From positions 74,608,791 through 74,672,790 of the forward strand of contig CM043948.1 of assembly GCA_014529385.2 (NCBI GenBank): a DNA stretch of 64,000 nucleotides, in the 5' to 3' direction. This DNA comes from Adiantum capillus-veneris (Eukaryota > Streptophyta > Polypodiopsida > Polypodiales > Pteridaceae). Below, piece after piece: positions 21,693 to 32,243 of the stretch (positions are counted from its first letter, which is position 1; every line of letters starts with the position of its first letter). The position numbers were made by a program, and so were the translations under genes. The notes under the pieces were generated by a model. That model saw nothing but the letters and a program-made list of their open reading frames with translations. It ran no database searches and was not told the origin of the DNA.

Positions 21693-22010
21693 CCTCCCTC
21701 CCTCCCTATTACTGGCTATTACCATCGGCCTCATCCACCAAAGAAAACACACGCACACAGGCACAATGTCTAGCTGTACATGCGCATTGCAATAGTGTGC
21801 TTCTTCAATATCCAAACAAAAAGCCCATGGACTAAAACCTGCACACAAAGCAAAGTGATGAGAGAGAGATAGAACGTGTGCTAGGGGTGGAAAAACCCTA
21901 TCGGAAGTGGGCAAGATGGCCCTGCACCAGAGAAGATGAGTGGGCCCTCCTTGCCTTGCGTCAGAGAGAGCTCTTGCCAAGATAGGCACTGTGGCTCTCT
22001 CAGCTCTTGT
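20864..22010. repeat. Second dispersed direct repeat (about 125 bp)
   Basis: 20864-20990 and about 21882-22010 share AGTGGGCAAGATGGCCCTGC, GAAGATGAGTGGGCCCTCCT and GAGAGCTCTTGCCAAG. Between them lie (CT)n tracts at about 21411-21500 and 21610-21690. The region is a mosaic of repeated blocks and contains no gene I can support. Confidence 0.8.
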
Positions 22011-22238
22011 TTTGAGTGCTCTTGAAGATCGAGTACCCGCCCGCCTTCTCAAAATCGGAGCCACCTGCTCTTGGAGCCAGTGTTTAGTGTCTCTGTCTTG
22101 CTTTGCTGAAGTGAACACTCTCTGAAGCCTGTCGGACAGAGGAAATGCTGAGGGATGAGGGCGCGATGAGGTTGTTCTGCTGCACGGAGAGAGAGAGAGA
22201 GAGAGGTTGCAGGTGATGGTGGCCAGGGTGGCAGAATA

Positions 22239-22468
22239 ATATTGCTTTGGCGAATAATGCTGCTAATGCCCGTCTCCTTGCGCTGCATGCCGGGAGCCAA
22301 GGGATTAGGGTGGCTCAAAATGCCCACGTGGCCCAAAACACCCACCCTTTGCATCGTGCAAAGAGACCCTCTGTTGTGCTGCCAATTCCCATGGAGGCAC
22401 TTGAGGCATGGATCCCCTTTGGCGAATAATGCTGTTGCTGCCCGTCTCCTCCCGCTGCATGATGGGAG
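22239..22468. repeat. Direct repeat at the 16.6-kb element target site
   Basis: TTGGCGAATAATGCTG..TGCCCGTCTCCT...GCTGCATG.(C/T)GGGAGC occurs at about 22239-22290 and 22420-22470. The first copy continues CCAAGGGATTAGGGTG; the second is cut by the retrotransposon, and its continuation GCCAAGGGATTAGGGTG is found at 39079 beyond the element. This independently confirms the insertion site. Confidence 0.85.
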
Positions 22469-22473
22469 CTCCC
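22469..22473. repeat. Target-site duplication CTCCC (left)
   Basis: CTCCC directly precedes the LTR at 22474 and is repeated directly after the other LTR at 39074-39078. Confidence 0.92.
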
Positions 22474-22710
22474 TGTGCGCTCCTTGCCGCACTGTCGAAG
22501 CAAGGGACTTGCCGATACACCGTGTGCGAGCCACAAATGGCTCCAAGCATACAACAAGACTAATCTAGCAAGCTCAAGAGAGCAAAGGGTGTGTCACTCA
22601 CCGCTCTACACTCGCCTTCGTGGTGGATTCCTCGCCACGATGAAGAAGAAGCTGCAGTCATGCCGCGCTCAACCGCTTCGCCGCCGCCGTGCCTTCGTAG
22701 CAATGCTCGA

Positions 22711-22763
<53 letters not shown>

Positions 22764-23081
22764 TACACACACACACACAAGGAGGTGAAGAAGAAGAAGA
22801 TGGAGATGGAGATGGAGCAAGAGCACTCTTCTATTGCACAAATGAGAGAATGAGTGAATTTTAGGTTTAGTTGGCTTTTATATGAGCTCACCCCATTCAC
22901 ACTTGGGCGCCCATGCTTAGCCAACTAATCCCTTGAATGTCCCAGTTAGAGTGCGCCTCTCATCGGCGATCACTCTTACCCTTTTCCTATTGGTCCGACA
23001 AGCCCGGTACCTGACTCTACCAAATACATAATACACGTCCGTCGTAGGTGATGGGGTGTCCGTGAGCCGTGAGGGTTAACA
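22474..23081 (-). repeat. 3' LTR (608 bp)
   Basis: Starts TGTTAACCC and ends GCACA in element orientation. Contains a (CT)n tract (about 22713-22760) longer than in the 5' LTR. ORFs within it are shared with the other LTR and are not genes. Confidence 0.95.
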
Positions 23082-23096
23082 TGCCCCCCTTCCTGA
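23082..23096 (-). promoter_or_regulatory. Polypurine tract
   Basis: On the minus strand AGGAAGGGGGGCA abuts the 3' LTR, the expected primer for plus-strand DNA synthesis. Confidence 0.8.
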
Positions 23097-23968
23097 TGTA
23101 GATTCCGTCCTCGGAAGCTATTGAGTTGAAGCTCGTTCGTCGAGGTGGAAGAGCATTTGAGATGAATGTCCTTAGCCTTCTTCAGTCACTGCAAAATCAA
23201 ACAACATTGGCACAGTAATTGCATTCTCATAAGTGAAAAAAAAGCATATGCAGTTTTAGGTAGACAAATTGATTGGTAAAAGAATTTCGAACAATTTGTC
23301 AGCAATGAACATTAAATTGCAATGTAATCAAATGCATAAACAGATGTAAAGGTAAAAAATTAAACAAGTCTGGGGTCGCTAATTTGACGGTCGAAAGGCA
23401 CTAGAGATCGAATATTAATACCATGGATAAGCTTCTTAATTTTCTGTGGTCAATTAAGTTGTTTAATCGCGAGAGCCAAGTATTCATGTTCGAGGGCTGA
23501 CTAGAGGCTATATCTAGAAGACCTTGTAGTTAAGCTACCATAAAAGGAATTTCTCATGAAATCATCGCCTGACTGATTACTTTTTCTTTGACCCCCCAAA
23601 GTCTTTTCACAATGATTCAATTTTGATGTGTGTGCTTATTTTGTATGCCTTGGTTTTTTTGCTTTTCAAGTAAAAGCGCCCATACTGGGAACCTCTAGGG
23701 CTCTAGTACTGAAGCGGTCCGGGGCGGGCAACAAGAAGAGCAACCTCTAGACACCCTTCAAGGCTCCCGTGCTGCTCAATGGGGCTAGGGCACAACACAA
23801 CACAAACCAAAACAACAAACCCACAGCCAAATCCCAACTACACAAGGGGCACCACCTAGTTTAAGAGCGAACTAGGACGCAAAAGAGGAGAATCGTTAGA
23901 GCAACCCACAAACAAGCAAGGAATTTACACTAACCCTAACACCAATGGAACACTCTCACACACTAAGA

Positions 23969-24051
<83 letters not shown>

Positions 24052-27000
24052 GGGGGGGAGAGAGAGAGAGAGATGGTGCTCGGGCTGCTTTGAAGTGTAT
24101 CGTTAATGATCAAGCAAACATAAATATATATATGATGCCTTCTTACAAATCTGTCATGACCAATCAAAGTGAGATTAGTATTTGTTCAACATAGCCTGAG
24201 TAAATTACACCACAACACATCACAAGAAAAAAGCCACCCCAATCACTGTCTTAAGGCCAGGGGAGTCCTCTCCACCCTGTCGCCCTCTTACAGCATGTGG
24301 GATTTATGGCTAAATTGATAACAATACCCGGAGACAAGCTATCAAGAACTTAAATAAACACCAAGACACTTACACATCATTATTGTCCATGACTTCACGT
24401 TGGAAGGGAGACAAGGTATCCATGCTTAGTCCAAATTCACCCTCCTTGATTCAGCAAATGTTGTGCTTACACTAGTAGGAGAAATGATAGATTTCCTACT
24501 CTCAATTGAATGATCACTCTCTCTTACAATGGCATAGAGTTCCCTTGCTAATCACCCCTAATACAACACATACATATGCCTAATGCCAATGAGATTCCAC
24601 TCAAGAGCTCCTTCTCAAGAGGTTGAGCTTGGCTTCTCAAGCTATAGCATAGTGCTCTTTCTTCTCCTTTTTTGTGCTAGCTACACCCTCCTTTTATAGC
24701 AATTTTGAAGGCTAGGGTTACTCCTCTAACCATGGTTGGGTTAGATTTTCAGCAATTTACTTAATTTCTTTTGCTTGTAATTATCAAGAAGTTGGTGGGG
24801 AAAGAGAGAGGAGAGAAATGGAGGTGATAGGACTTTTCATAGTGGGTTAGTGTTAGTAGAGTTAGTATTAATTTACAAATGGAATTGGATATTTACAATG
24901 GGAGTATCCATGTAGGATACAAATAAGGAAGAAAAACTCTTAAGAGGTAAGAAAAGGTGGATTTCTTACAAGGTTGATGCTCCAAGTGTCTTGAGTAGGG
25001 CCAATTTTGACGCTTGTTGACGGTCCACTAGCTTTGACGGTACATTTTTTCTCCACTCTTGACCTTCCTTGAGAGACAAGGTAATTGAAGCTGAGTAATC
25101 AACCACCATGATGTTGTCTTTTAAGAGAAGAAGCTGAATTTTGTGGTTTTTTGATAGATATGGGTAATTTGGAGGAGGAAAAATGAGACTAGGTGGTCAA
25201 TTTTGGAATGGAATTGTGTGTGGGAGGTATGAGTTCACCATGGTTTCTCTTATTCTTCAAGGTTGAGGAGAAGGTGAGTAGGGTGCAGAGAGGAGTGGTG
25301 AGAGAGGTGGGGATGATGAGTGGAGGAGTGTGTGTGAAAGAGGAAAATGATAAAGTGGAAGAGAGAGTGTGGCTGCATAGCATGGGAAAATTGGGGTCCA
25401 CTAATAAAATCATAGCTCATAGCTCGTATCTTAAAAAATTATGAAAACATTTGAGACAAAAGTTCAGCCCACGAGCTACAACTTTTGTTTGTATCACCTT
25501 TTCAAATTCAGAGAGCAAGTGAACTTTAAAAATTCAGCAAAACCGACTGTTTTTTTCCACTGCACAAAGTCCTTGTGGGGTCCTTCTTTGGATGATTCTT
25601 TTGAATACCTCCAAGAGTGAGCCCTCCATAGTGCATGTATGCATGCCACCTACCCTTGACCTTATTTGGTAGGTCTATAATTGAAGATATTGTTGAGATC
25701 ATGATATAAGTGAATAGTACAACTAAGAAAATCAAATATTGAGGGGTCTAAAAAATATGTACATGTCAAATATAAATAATATAAGTGGAAAAAATATAAA
25801 GGGGTCAAAAGAAATCTCTCTCATTATGAAGCTACCATAAAAAGATATTTATTTTTGGTGTTCTATTTTTTTAGAAAAAAAACAAAATAGATGTAGGAAG
25901 GGAAAAATCACAATAGTGAAAAAAATATACACATAAATAAAACTAGTTTTTTTGGATTTTTGTTGGGGTGGAGTTACACCAAATATAAGAGAAGCTTACA
26001 TGAAAATATTTCTATATGGAATAAAGAGTATGAAAAATGGTAAGAAAAATTGTGGTAATGGTGAGGCAATGTACAGAGCATAAATAACACACACCTAGGT
26101 AGAAATTTTTAAATAAATACCAAACTAATTATGAAAAAATCTTTTATTTAGGCCCTATATACAAAGAAATATTTACATATACATGGGCCATAATATACTT
26201 ATATTTTTTATTTTTTTTATTTTTTTGGTTCAACTAGCCCAATGACTAGCTAATTGAGGGTTTTTTATTTCAGTAAGGAGATATGGGAAAAGTCCCCTAA
26301 CTCACACGCACCTATATACAGTGAAAGGGTGAGGGTAACCACAGTGTTTGAGTGATTTGATAGGGTGAGATAACTCACTATGGCAATTACAGAGAGCCGA
26401 AAAAGGGCTATCAGTACCATAGGCAATACATGTGAGTGAAGTACCAAATCAAGCTGAGATTTCTCTTCCAGCTTAAGATTTTACAGTGTGGCACTTTGAT
26501 TTTTTGTTTGTTCATTTTCAGCATTTTAATTTTGTAACTTTGGGGGGTCATATAACACTGATACACCTCCCCAGGCTCATCACACTAGTAAACTCCCTTT
26601 ATAATACTTAAGCTAAAGTTCAATAGCGTCAAGCCCACTAGAAAGCCCTAGTACATTTCACACAATGCTGCCTAAATCGGATTGAGAACCTAAGTAACCA
26701 TTAATTATTAGGAAGGCATTCCCCATGGTATTAAGAGAAGATTTCTAACACCTAACTTGGTCAAACTAGTTTGTCGGACTTCTTGATTTTTAAACCTAGA
26801 CAAGTGATTATGACAAAAAATTACATTGAATTAAATGTTTGATACTAAGTAAATGCGGTGAATATTAAGCTACCAATCACAATTAAAGCTGACAATCATA
26901 GATGCAAAAAAGATAAGGGGCAATGCTAATGGACAAGAAACACATGTTTGTGTCGATAGTCGCGCTTGATTTGAAGAGTGAGTCGAGATAAAGATTCCAT

Positions 27001-27162
27001 GAAGGTCCAAATCCTACCAATAGCAACACACTCCTGTACACACTAGGAAACAAAAGGAATACCTCCAGGAGGAACATTAGTGGAAAAAGGTACCAACACT
27101 TATTGAACACAACAAAAAACATAAGGAACCCTAACCTAATTATTTGCACTCCCCCTAGAGAG
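23097..27162 (-). other. Long noncoding 3' region of the 16.6-kb element
   Basis: About 4 kb without a recognisable coding domain. It holds the motif shared with 484-520 (23846-23884), a (GA)n tract at about 23970-24045, and AT-rich sequence rich in stops from 25.7 to 26.9 kb. Short ORFs (for example 25189-25444 and 26883-27149) show no domain and no pattern of coding. It could be UTR, captured sequence, or a region with structural RNA roles. Confidence 0.7.
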
Positions 27163-27621
27163 TCAAGGGAATAGGATATTGTAGAGGTTGGGGGGAAACC
27201 CTAAGGCTAAACCCCTATCCTCGTCGTCGAGATAAACAAAGTCATCATCCATGAGACCATATGTGCCATCCGTGTAGTCGTGTAAATTTTCTTCTTCATC
27301 ATAGGTGCCCATGTTTACTAAGAAGGTCACTAGACGCCTATAGTCATCTTGGTCAAAAGGGTAGGCTTGTGCAATGGGAGAAACGCTCTCTACTAAGTAT
27401 GGATCAGACGTGGTCAAGAGACGTATCAGCCATTCTAACTCCTCAAAATTCCTCTCACATGCTAGCGTACCTATCAAATCCCATTCACATGCAAGCACTG
27501 GAAAGACCATGTGAAATATTTGTGAAAAGTAACGAGGGTACCTCTCACCCAAGGCAGGAGTGGATGACTCTAGCGTACTAGCCATATCTGTACATGCAAA
27601 TAGATGATGGTTAGAGTGCAA
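27163..27621 (-). CDS. Small acidic ORF of unknown function in the 3' region
   Basis: A 152-aa frame; a better start is the internal ATG before ASTLESSTP, giving roughly 140 aa. The sequence is acidic towards the C-terminus (GTYDEEENLHDYTDGTYG, DDDFVYLDDEDRG) and looks globular rather than low-complexity (FEELEWLIRLLTTSDPYLVE, YRRLVTFLVNMG). No family is recognised. It lies on the same strand as gag and pol between the second protease ORF and the 3' LTR, where some plant gypsy elements carry extra ORFs. Expression would need a separate or spliced transcript. Confidence 0.5.
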   Translation of the reverse strand: MHSNHHLFACTDMASTLESSTPALGERYPRYFSQIFHMVFPVLACEWDLIGTLACERNFEELEWLIRLLTTSDPYLVESVSPIAQAYPFDQDDYRRLVTFLVNMGTYDEEENLHDYTDGTYGLMDDDFVYLDDEDRGLALGFPPNLYNILFP

Positions 27622-27831
27622 ATATTACAAGGGTCGTGTTCTTGTGCATAATTTGTTTTTATGATTTGTGTTATGGCTCTTGCTTTTTTACTTTTTTATC
27701 TTGTTTTTGTGAGTATAAGGCTTTATATATACATTCCCTAAGATCGGAGATTAAGAGGTCAGGGAGAAAGTTTGAGAGGGAAGCAAGTGAATGATGGATG
27801 TCCACAAACACTCCCCCCTTCCTTGGGTAGA

Positions 27832-28062
27832 TCATACCGTTTGAAATGATGTCGTCACCCTTTGAAACCAATTGTTCCAGTTGGTAATAGGTGAGGATTT
27901 TTGCCAGTAGTTTTCTATTACCCTAGGTGCCTCGTCAAGTTGCGAGGGTGGTAAGGTACTCTCCCAGGATCGAACTTGAAGTGGTTCATTAGGTGATTCT
28001 TGAACACTGGGAGGTGTGGATTCTTTTGTAGCTTCATGGAGGTCCACTACTATAGATGGAGG
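27832..28062 (-). pseudogene. C-terminal extension of the downstream ORF after an in-frame TAG
   Basis: Directly follows the TAG at 28063-28065 in the same frame and continues for about 77 codons (PPSIVVDLHEATKES through NWFQRVTTSFQTV). Continuation of the frame suggests the TAG arose from CAG. No domain is recognised. 27671-27871 has a further short frame that I do not support. Confidence 0.5.
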
Positions 28063-29019
28063 CTATGTAGAAGCTTTTACCTCTATGGATGTATTACATG
28101 AGGAGCTAGAAGCTTCATGGAACTCCCCCCTTCCTGAGCTAGGTGGAATAAATTGGTTTTGCTTTGGAGCCCAAACTAGCTCTGGACTAGGTGTGTAGCA
28201 TTCTGTGATCTTTCCCTTCCCACGGTCTGCCATTGGCTTTAGCGTTACACTGTTTGACTCATATGGGTTTGTTGTCGATAGGGAAGGACACATTTTACGT
28301 TTAGGTACCCAAATTTCCTCATTTCCATCATAGTAGCCTTGGGCTTCTAATAGTTGTTTTGGAATCCATCGTGATTTGGTCTTGACTCTCCTAGGACGCG
28401 CTCTTGGTTTTCCTGGGAAATTTTTTCTTGGAATGGATGGGAGGGTTGAGGTAGTTGGAAGTAAGGCCTTGGGGACCCATTGATATGTACTCTTAGGTCG
28501 TGCAGGTTGAGTACTTGCAATATTACTGCTTGCTGCAACTACAAGTGTTGAAGTGCTAGATTCATGGGTAGCCGGCAAAGACGAGTTAACCACCTTGGCT
28601 TGGGAATGTTGGCTATCCTTCAACTTTGCTAGAGTTTGCAACGTAGGTGACTTTGCTTGAATGATAGGGGTAAGAGTCGGTGGTCGCGTCGTGACACTAC
28701 CAGTATCCCAATCAATAGTGCATTTGGTTGCCAACATCCACGTGCGTCCCAGGTTTACGTTGCCTTCCATAGCTCTTGCGGGCATGACTAGAAACCTCTG
28801 CACTATGCTTCCATTGTCATAGACAACAGGGGTCCGAAGGACTCCAAGAATAGCAGTTTTCTTTTTATTAATGCCCTTGACTTGCATCGTACTCGGGGAT
28901 AGGGTCGGTTTCCCTAATTGACACCAAACTCCATAGGATAACAAATTGTGTTTAGCTCCCGTATCTAATAAGGCATTGTATAGTACTTTCCCATAGGGGC
29001 TATTTAACTCAATTGGGTA
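28063..29019 (-). CDS. Second retropepsin-like ORF downstream of integrase
   Basis: The frame is continuous with integrase except for the TGA at 29020-29022. Reading on from that TGA gives an aspartic-protease-like start: GKVLYNALLDTGAKHNLLS, with the canonical D-T-G-A at about 28955-28966, followed by the beta-rich pattern of retropepsins (ILGVLRTPVVYDNGS, FLVMPARAMEGNVNLGRTWM). The remaining 200 residues are Pro/Ser/Lys-rich with three RWIPKQLL- or WVPKALL-like repeats (WVPKALLP, RWIPKQLLE, IWVPKRK, VWAPKQN). The first ATG in the ORF lies after the DTGA motif, so expression would need TGA readthrough, or the TGA is a decayed CGA. A protease after integrase is unusual for a gypsy element. 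Confidence 0.7.
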   Translation of the reverse strand, partial: YPIELNSPYGKVLYNALLDTGAKHNLLSYGVWCQLGKPTLSPSTMQVKGINKKKTAILGVLRTPVVYDNGSIVQRFLVMPARAMEGNVNLGRTWMLATKCTIDWDTGSVTTRPPTLTPIIQAKSPTLQTLAKLKDSQHSQAKVVNSSLPATHESSTSTLVVAASSNIASTQPARPKSTYQWVPKALLPTTSTLPSIPRKNFPGKPRARPRRVKTKSRWIPKQLLEAQGYYDGNEEIWVPKRKMCPSLSTTNPYESNSVTLKPMADRGKGKITECYTPSPELVWAPKQNQFIPPSSGRGEFHEASSSSCNTSIEVKAST

Positions 29020-30108
29020 TCATAGGGGTGGCTCAAATTCTAATGAGTCGTCATCTGTGTCCTCGAAAAATGCTTGCGTGATTCCCAGATTAGCCTCTTG
29101 TTGGCGTCTAAGACGTTGTTGTCGTTCTCGAGCCTCAACTCTTGCTTGGCTTTTTTTAAGTTGTGCTTGTTCCTTGGCAGCCTTCTTTTGATGGATGGCT
29201 TGCAACTCTTCCTGGCTTAGAGGATCATAATATCTTTTGAATTTACTCCCATTAAGGAATCCAATGGTTTCAACTCCATCTAGAGTCTCCACACGAATGG
29301 TACCTTGCGGAGTAATTTCACACACTAGATATGGTCCCTTACCAGCGTATTTCAATTTCTTCTTTTCATTACGTACCCCGTACATAAGAATTTTATCACC
29401 AACCTTGATGTCTTTATCCTTTAAATGGCTATCAAACCACTTCTTTCTCCTATCCTTCTCCACTAGAGCATTTCGCACAGCTAATTGCCTTTCTTCATCT
29501 AGCCTTTCCAGGATATATAATCGCTCCACTAAGGGGTTACCATCCCAACCTTCTTGAGAAGCTACTCGAAGACTAGGAATGACAAACTCCCATGGCGTAA
29601 GTGCTTCTTGGCCATACACCATCTTAAACGGTGTGCAATTAATAGCAACTTTATACGCAATACGATAAGCCCATAAAGCTGATGTAAGCTTTAGGTCCCA
29701 ATCAGTACGATGAGCCTCGATTTTCTTTGTCAAAATGGAGATGAGAGTTTTGTTGGTACTCTCAGCTTGGCCATTTGCTTGGGGATAATAGGGTGTAGAC
29801 TTGTGGTGAGATATCATGAAGTTTGATGTGAGTTCTTTTATTACTTCATTTATAAAATGAGTTCCATTGTCACTCACAAGTTCAAAGGGGCATCCAAAAC
29901 GTGTGATAATGTTCTCAAAGAGGAACTTAGCTATTGTTTTTTCATCCGTCTTTCGTGTTGCTTTTGCTTCAGCCCATTTGGTTACATAGTCGGTAGCCAC
30001 AATGATATATCGTGATTGCGTGTTACGTGCAGCCGGACTAATCGGTCCTACAAAGTCTAAGCCCCACTTTTCAAATGGTTGGGTTACCTTGATGGGATGT
30101 AGAGGCAT
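29020..30108 (-). CDS. Integrase of the 16.6-kb element
   Basis: Contains D18 (FEKWGLDFVGP), D80 (SDNGTHF) and E116 (YPQANGQAES), with 35 residues between the last two: the D,D35E triad of retroviral-type integrases. The C-terminal domain (GKGPYLVCEITPQGTIRVETLDG) follows, then a basic Gln-rich tail. The frame extends upstream of the ATG at 30108 to about 30230 through the second half of the H2C2 zinc finger (LQSGYWWPTLF, KGCDECQ), so integrase is offset from the RT frame by a single-base shift within the zinc finger. It overlaps the end of the RT ORF by 25 nt. Confidence 0.93.
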   Translation of the reverse strand: MPLHPIKVTQPFEKWGLDFVGPISPAARNTQSRYIIVATDYVTKWAEAKATRKTDEKTIAKFLFENIITRFGCPFELVSDNGTHFINEVIKELTSNFMISHHKSTPYYPQANGQAESTNKTLISILTKKIEAHRTDWDLKLTSALWAYRIAYKVAINCTPFKMVYGQEALTPWEFVIPSLRVASQEGWDGNPLVERLYILERLDEERQLAVRNALVEKDRRKKWFDSHLKDKDIKVGDKILMYGVRNEKKKLKYAGKGPYLVCEITPQGTIRVETLDGVETIGFLNGSKFKRYYDPLSQEELQAIHQKKAAKEQAQLKKSQARVEARERQQRLRRQQEANLGITQAFFEDTDDDSLEFEPPL

Positions 30109-32225
30109 CCTATCACTTCTTTGTGGCTTCTTGAAGCGTTGGCATTCATCACATCCCTTTGCAAAAAGTGATGCATCCTTAAACAGAGTGGGCCACCAAT
30201 AGCCTGACTGTAAGATCTTTCGAGAGTCAACTTTCCTGAAAAGTGACCACCAGCTACGCCCATGTGTGCCTCTTGTAGAATATATAAATACTCATCCTCG
30301 CGGGCACAGCGTCTAAGAACATCATCTTTTCCTCTCTTATAGAGAGTTCCAGCCAGTAAGCAATAGGGTTCGCATTCCTTGATTAATTTTCGAGCTATAT
30401 CTTTTCGTAGTTCTTTGGGTGGAAAACCATTGACTAAGAAGTTAACAATCTTTTCACTCCATTCAGGCATTGTCTCAACAATGAACAAAGGAGTATCAGG
30501 CAATTCATCATCAACCCCCGTAGGAGCTTCGCCATTAGGGATACGAGATAAATGATCCGCCATGACATGTTTTCTCCCAGGCCTCACAACAACGGTGAAG
30601 TCAAACTCAAGAAGAATTAACAACCATCGTGTAATTCGACCTGTGGAACACGGCTTGTTTACCAAATATAGCAATGCTTGATGATCAACATAAAACACAA
30701 ACTTGGTAGCAAGAAGGTAATAGCGAAATTTCTTTACTGTGTAAATCATAGCTAGACCTTCGTGCTCTGTAGTAGTGTAGTTCATCTCGGCATCATTTAA
30801 TTGGCGACTTGCAAAGCTAATAGGGTAGTCCAATTTATGTTCTCCTGGTTGAGTTAGAACACACCCAATAGCAAAATTTGATGCATCAATATGCACATGA
30901 AAAGGTACATTCCAATCAGGTGTTCGCAGGATTGGAGCACTTGTTAGGGCCTTCTTTAATAACTCATAAGATTGATGACATTCTTCCGTCCAGTGAAACT
31001 CGATAAGAAGCTTGTACAATGGCCGCGCTATCTCGGCAAAGTTTAAAATAAACCTTCGATAATAACCAACATGGCCCATAAATCTTTGAACTCCTTTATA
31101 GTTAGTAGGTGGTGGCAAATCGGCAATGGCTTTAATCTTACTCTCATCTGTGGATATCCCGTTCTTGGACACTATATGCCCTAGAATGACTCCATGCTTA
31201 ACCCAAAATTGGCATTTGAAAGGGTTCAATGAGATGCGATAAAATCTGCACCTTTCAAATATTTTTCGTAGATATAACAAATGCTTCTCCCAAGAAGAAT
31301 AAACACAAAGGTCGTCTAGGAAAGCTTCACAAAACTCCCTTAGAAATTCTTTAAACGCAGTGTTTATTAATCGTTGGAATGTAGCAGGGGCATTCGTTAA
31401 GCCAAAAGCCATAACACGAAATGCAAACACTCCAAACTCTGTGATAAAAGCAGTTTTAGCTTGGTCCTCTAATGCAATTGTGATTTGATTGTAACCAGAG
31501 TACCCATCTAAAAAGCTATAAGCTTCCTTGCCCGCAACTCTTTCAAGCACATGTTCTGAATATGGCAAGGGATAATGATCTCTCCTAGTGGCTGCATTAA
31601 CTTTCTTGAGGTCCACGCACACTCTTAGTTTCCCATTCTTTTTTGGCACAATGACTATTGGAGAAACCCATTCTGAGTGCTCAATAGGGTATATGAATCC
31701 ACATTGGATAAGTTTTTCAATCTCCTCTTGTACAATTTTGGCGTACTTAGGATTCATTGGATAGGGTCGTTGCTGGACGGGTTTAGCAGTGTTGATCATG
31801 GGAATTGTATGTTGCACCACAGAAGGTGGAACGCCCTTCATGTCATGATATGTCCAAGCAAAGATATCCTTGTATTCCTTGAGGAGCTCCTTAAGTACAG
31901 CCTCTTCAGTTTCGGTAAGGTCTTGAGCAATAAAGACTGGTTTAGACTCCTCACCTGGTTCTGCTAATTCTATCTCTTTAACTACTGTTGGACCATCATA
32001 GACTCCACTGCTTTCATTGGTAGGTATTCGTTGGGCCTTGGCATACACAACCTTTCGCTCCCCCGTGGTATAAGATTTAAAATGTTCAGGAGCCGTATGT
32101 AAGTCAGTAGGCTCTTGTCCTGACGGAGACCTTTCTTTTAGTTCTGCCTCCTTTTGTTGTTGTGCTAACTCTCGGTTTTGACGTCTTCTTATAGTTCGAC
32201 TCAATTTCGGCTCTGTAACCTCCAA
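30084..32225 (-). CDS. Reverse transcriptase-RNase H of the 16.6-kb element
   Basis: A 713-aa frame. RT motifs: PIVIVPKKNGKLRVCVDLKK, FLDGYSGYNQI, MAFGLTNAPATFQRLI, and FLDD near residue 301 as the catalytic YxDD equivalent. RNase H follows from about residue 445 (HIDASNFAIGCVL, TTTEHEGLAMIY, VDHQALLYL, ADHLSRI). The C-terminus enters the H2C2 zinc finger (AHMGVAGGHFSGK) and then loses homology after a single-base frameshift at about 30215-30230, which moves the rest of the finger into the integrase frame. The upstream frame is continuous with Gag-protease except for a TGA at 32244-32246, six codons before this ATG. Confidence 0.93.
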   Translation of the reverse strand: MEVTEPKLSRTIRRRQNRELAQQQKEAELKERSPSGQEPTDLHTAPEHFKSYTTGERKVVYAKAQRIPTNESSGVYDGPTVVKEIELAEPGEESKPVFIAQDLTETEEAVLKELLKEYKDIFAWTYHDMKGVPPSVVQHTIPMINTAKPVQQRPYPMNPKYAKIVQEEIEKLIQCGFIYPIEHSEWVSPIVIVPKKNGKLRVCVDLKKVNAATRRDHYPLPYSEHVLERVAGKEAYSFLDGYSGYNQITIALEDQAKTAFITEFGVFAFRVMAFGLTNAPATFQRLINTAFKEFLREFCEAFLDDLCVYSSWEKHLLYLRKIFERCRFYRISLNPFKCQFWVKHGVILGHIVSKNGISTDESKIKAIADLPPPTNYKGVQRFMGHVGYYRRFILNFAEIARPLYKLLIEFHWTEECHQSYELLKKALTSAPILRTPDWNVPFHVHIDASNFAIGCVLTQPGEHKLDYPISFASRQLNDAEMNYTTTEHEGLAMIYTVKKFRYYLLATKFVFYVDHQALLYLVNKPCSTGRITRWLLILLEFDFTVVVRPGRKHVMADHLSRIPNGEAPTGVDDELPDTPLFIVETMPEWSEKIVNFLVNGFPPKELRKDIARKLIKECEPYCLLAGTLYKRGKDDVLRRCAREDEYLYILQEAHMGVAGGHFSGKLTLERSYSQAIGGPLCLRMHHFLQRDVMNANASRSHKEVIGCLYIPSR

Positions 32226-32243
32226 TTGAGCGAGGTCAATGGG

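Noticed and set aside
20476-22118. ORFs of 125-193 aa around CT/GA tracts
   Set aside because: Ser-Leu and Arg-Glu dipeptide runs from microsatellites in repeated DNA; no coding signal outside the tracts.
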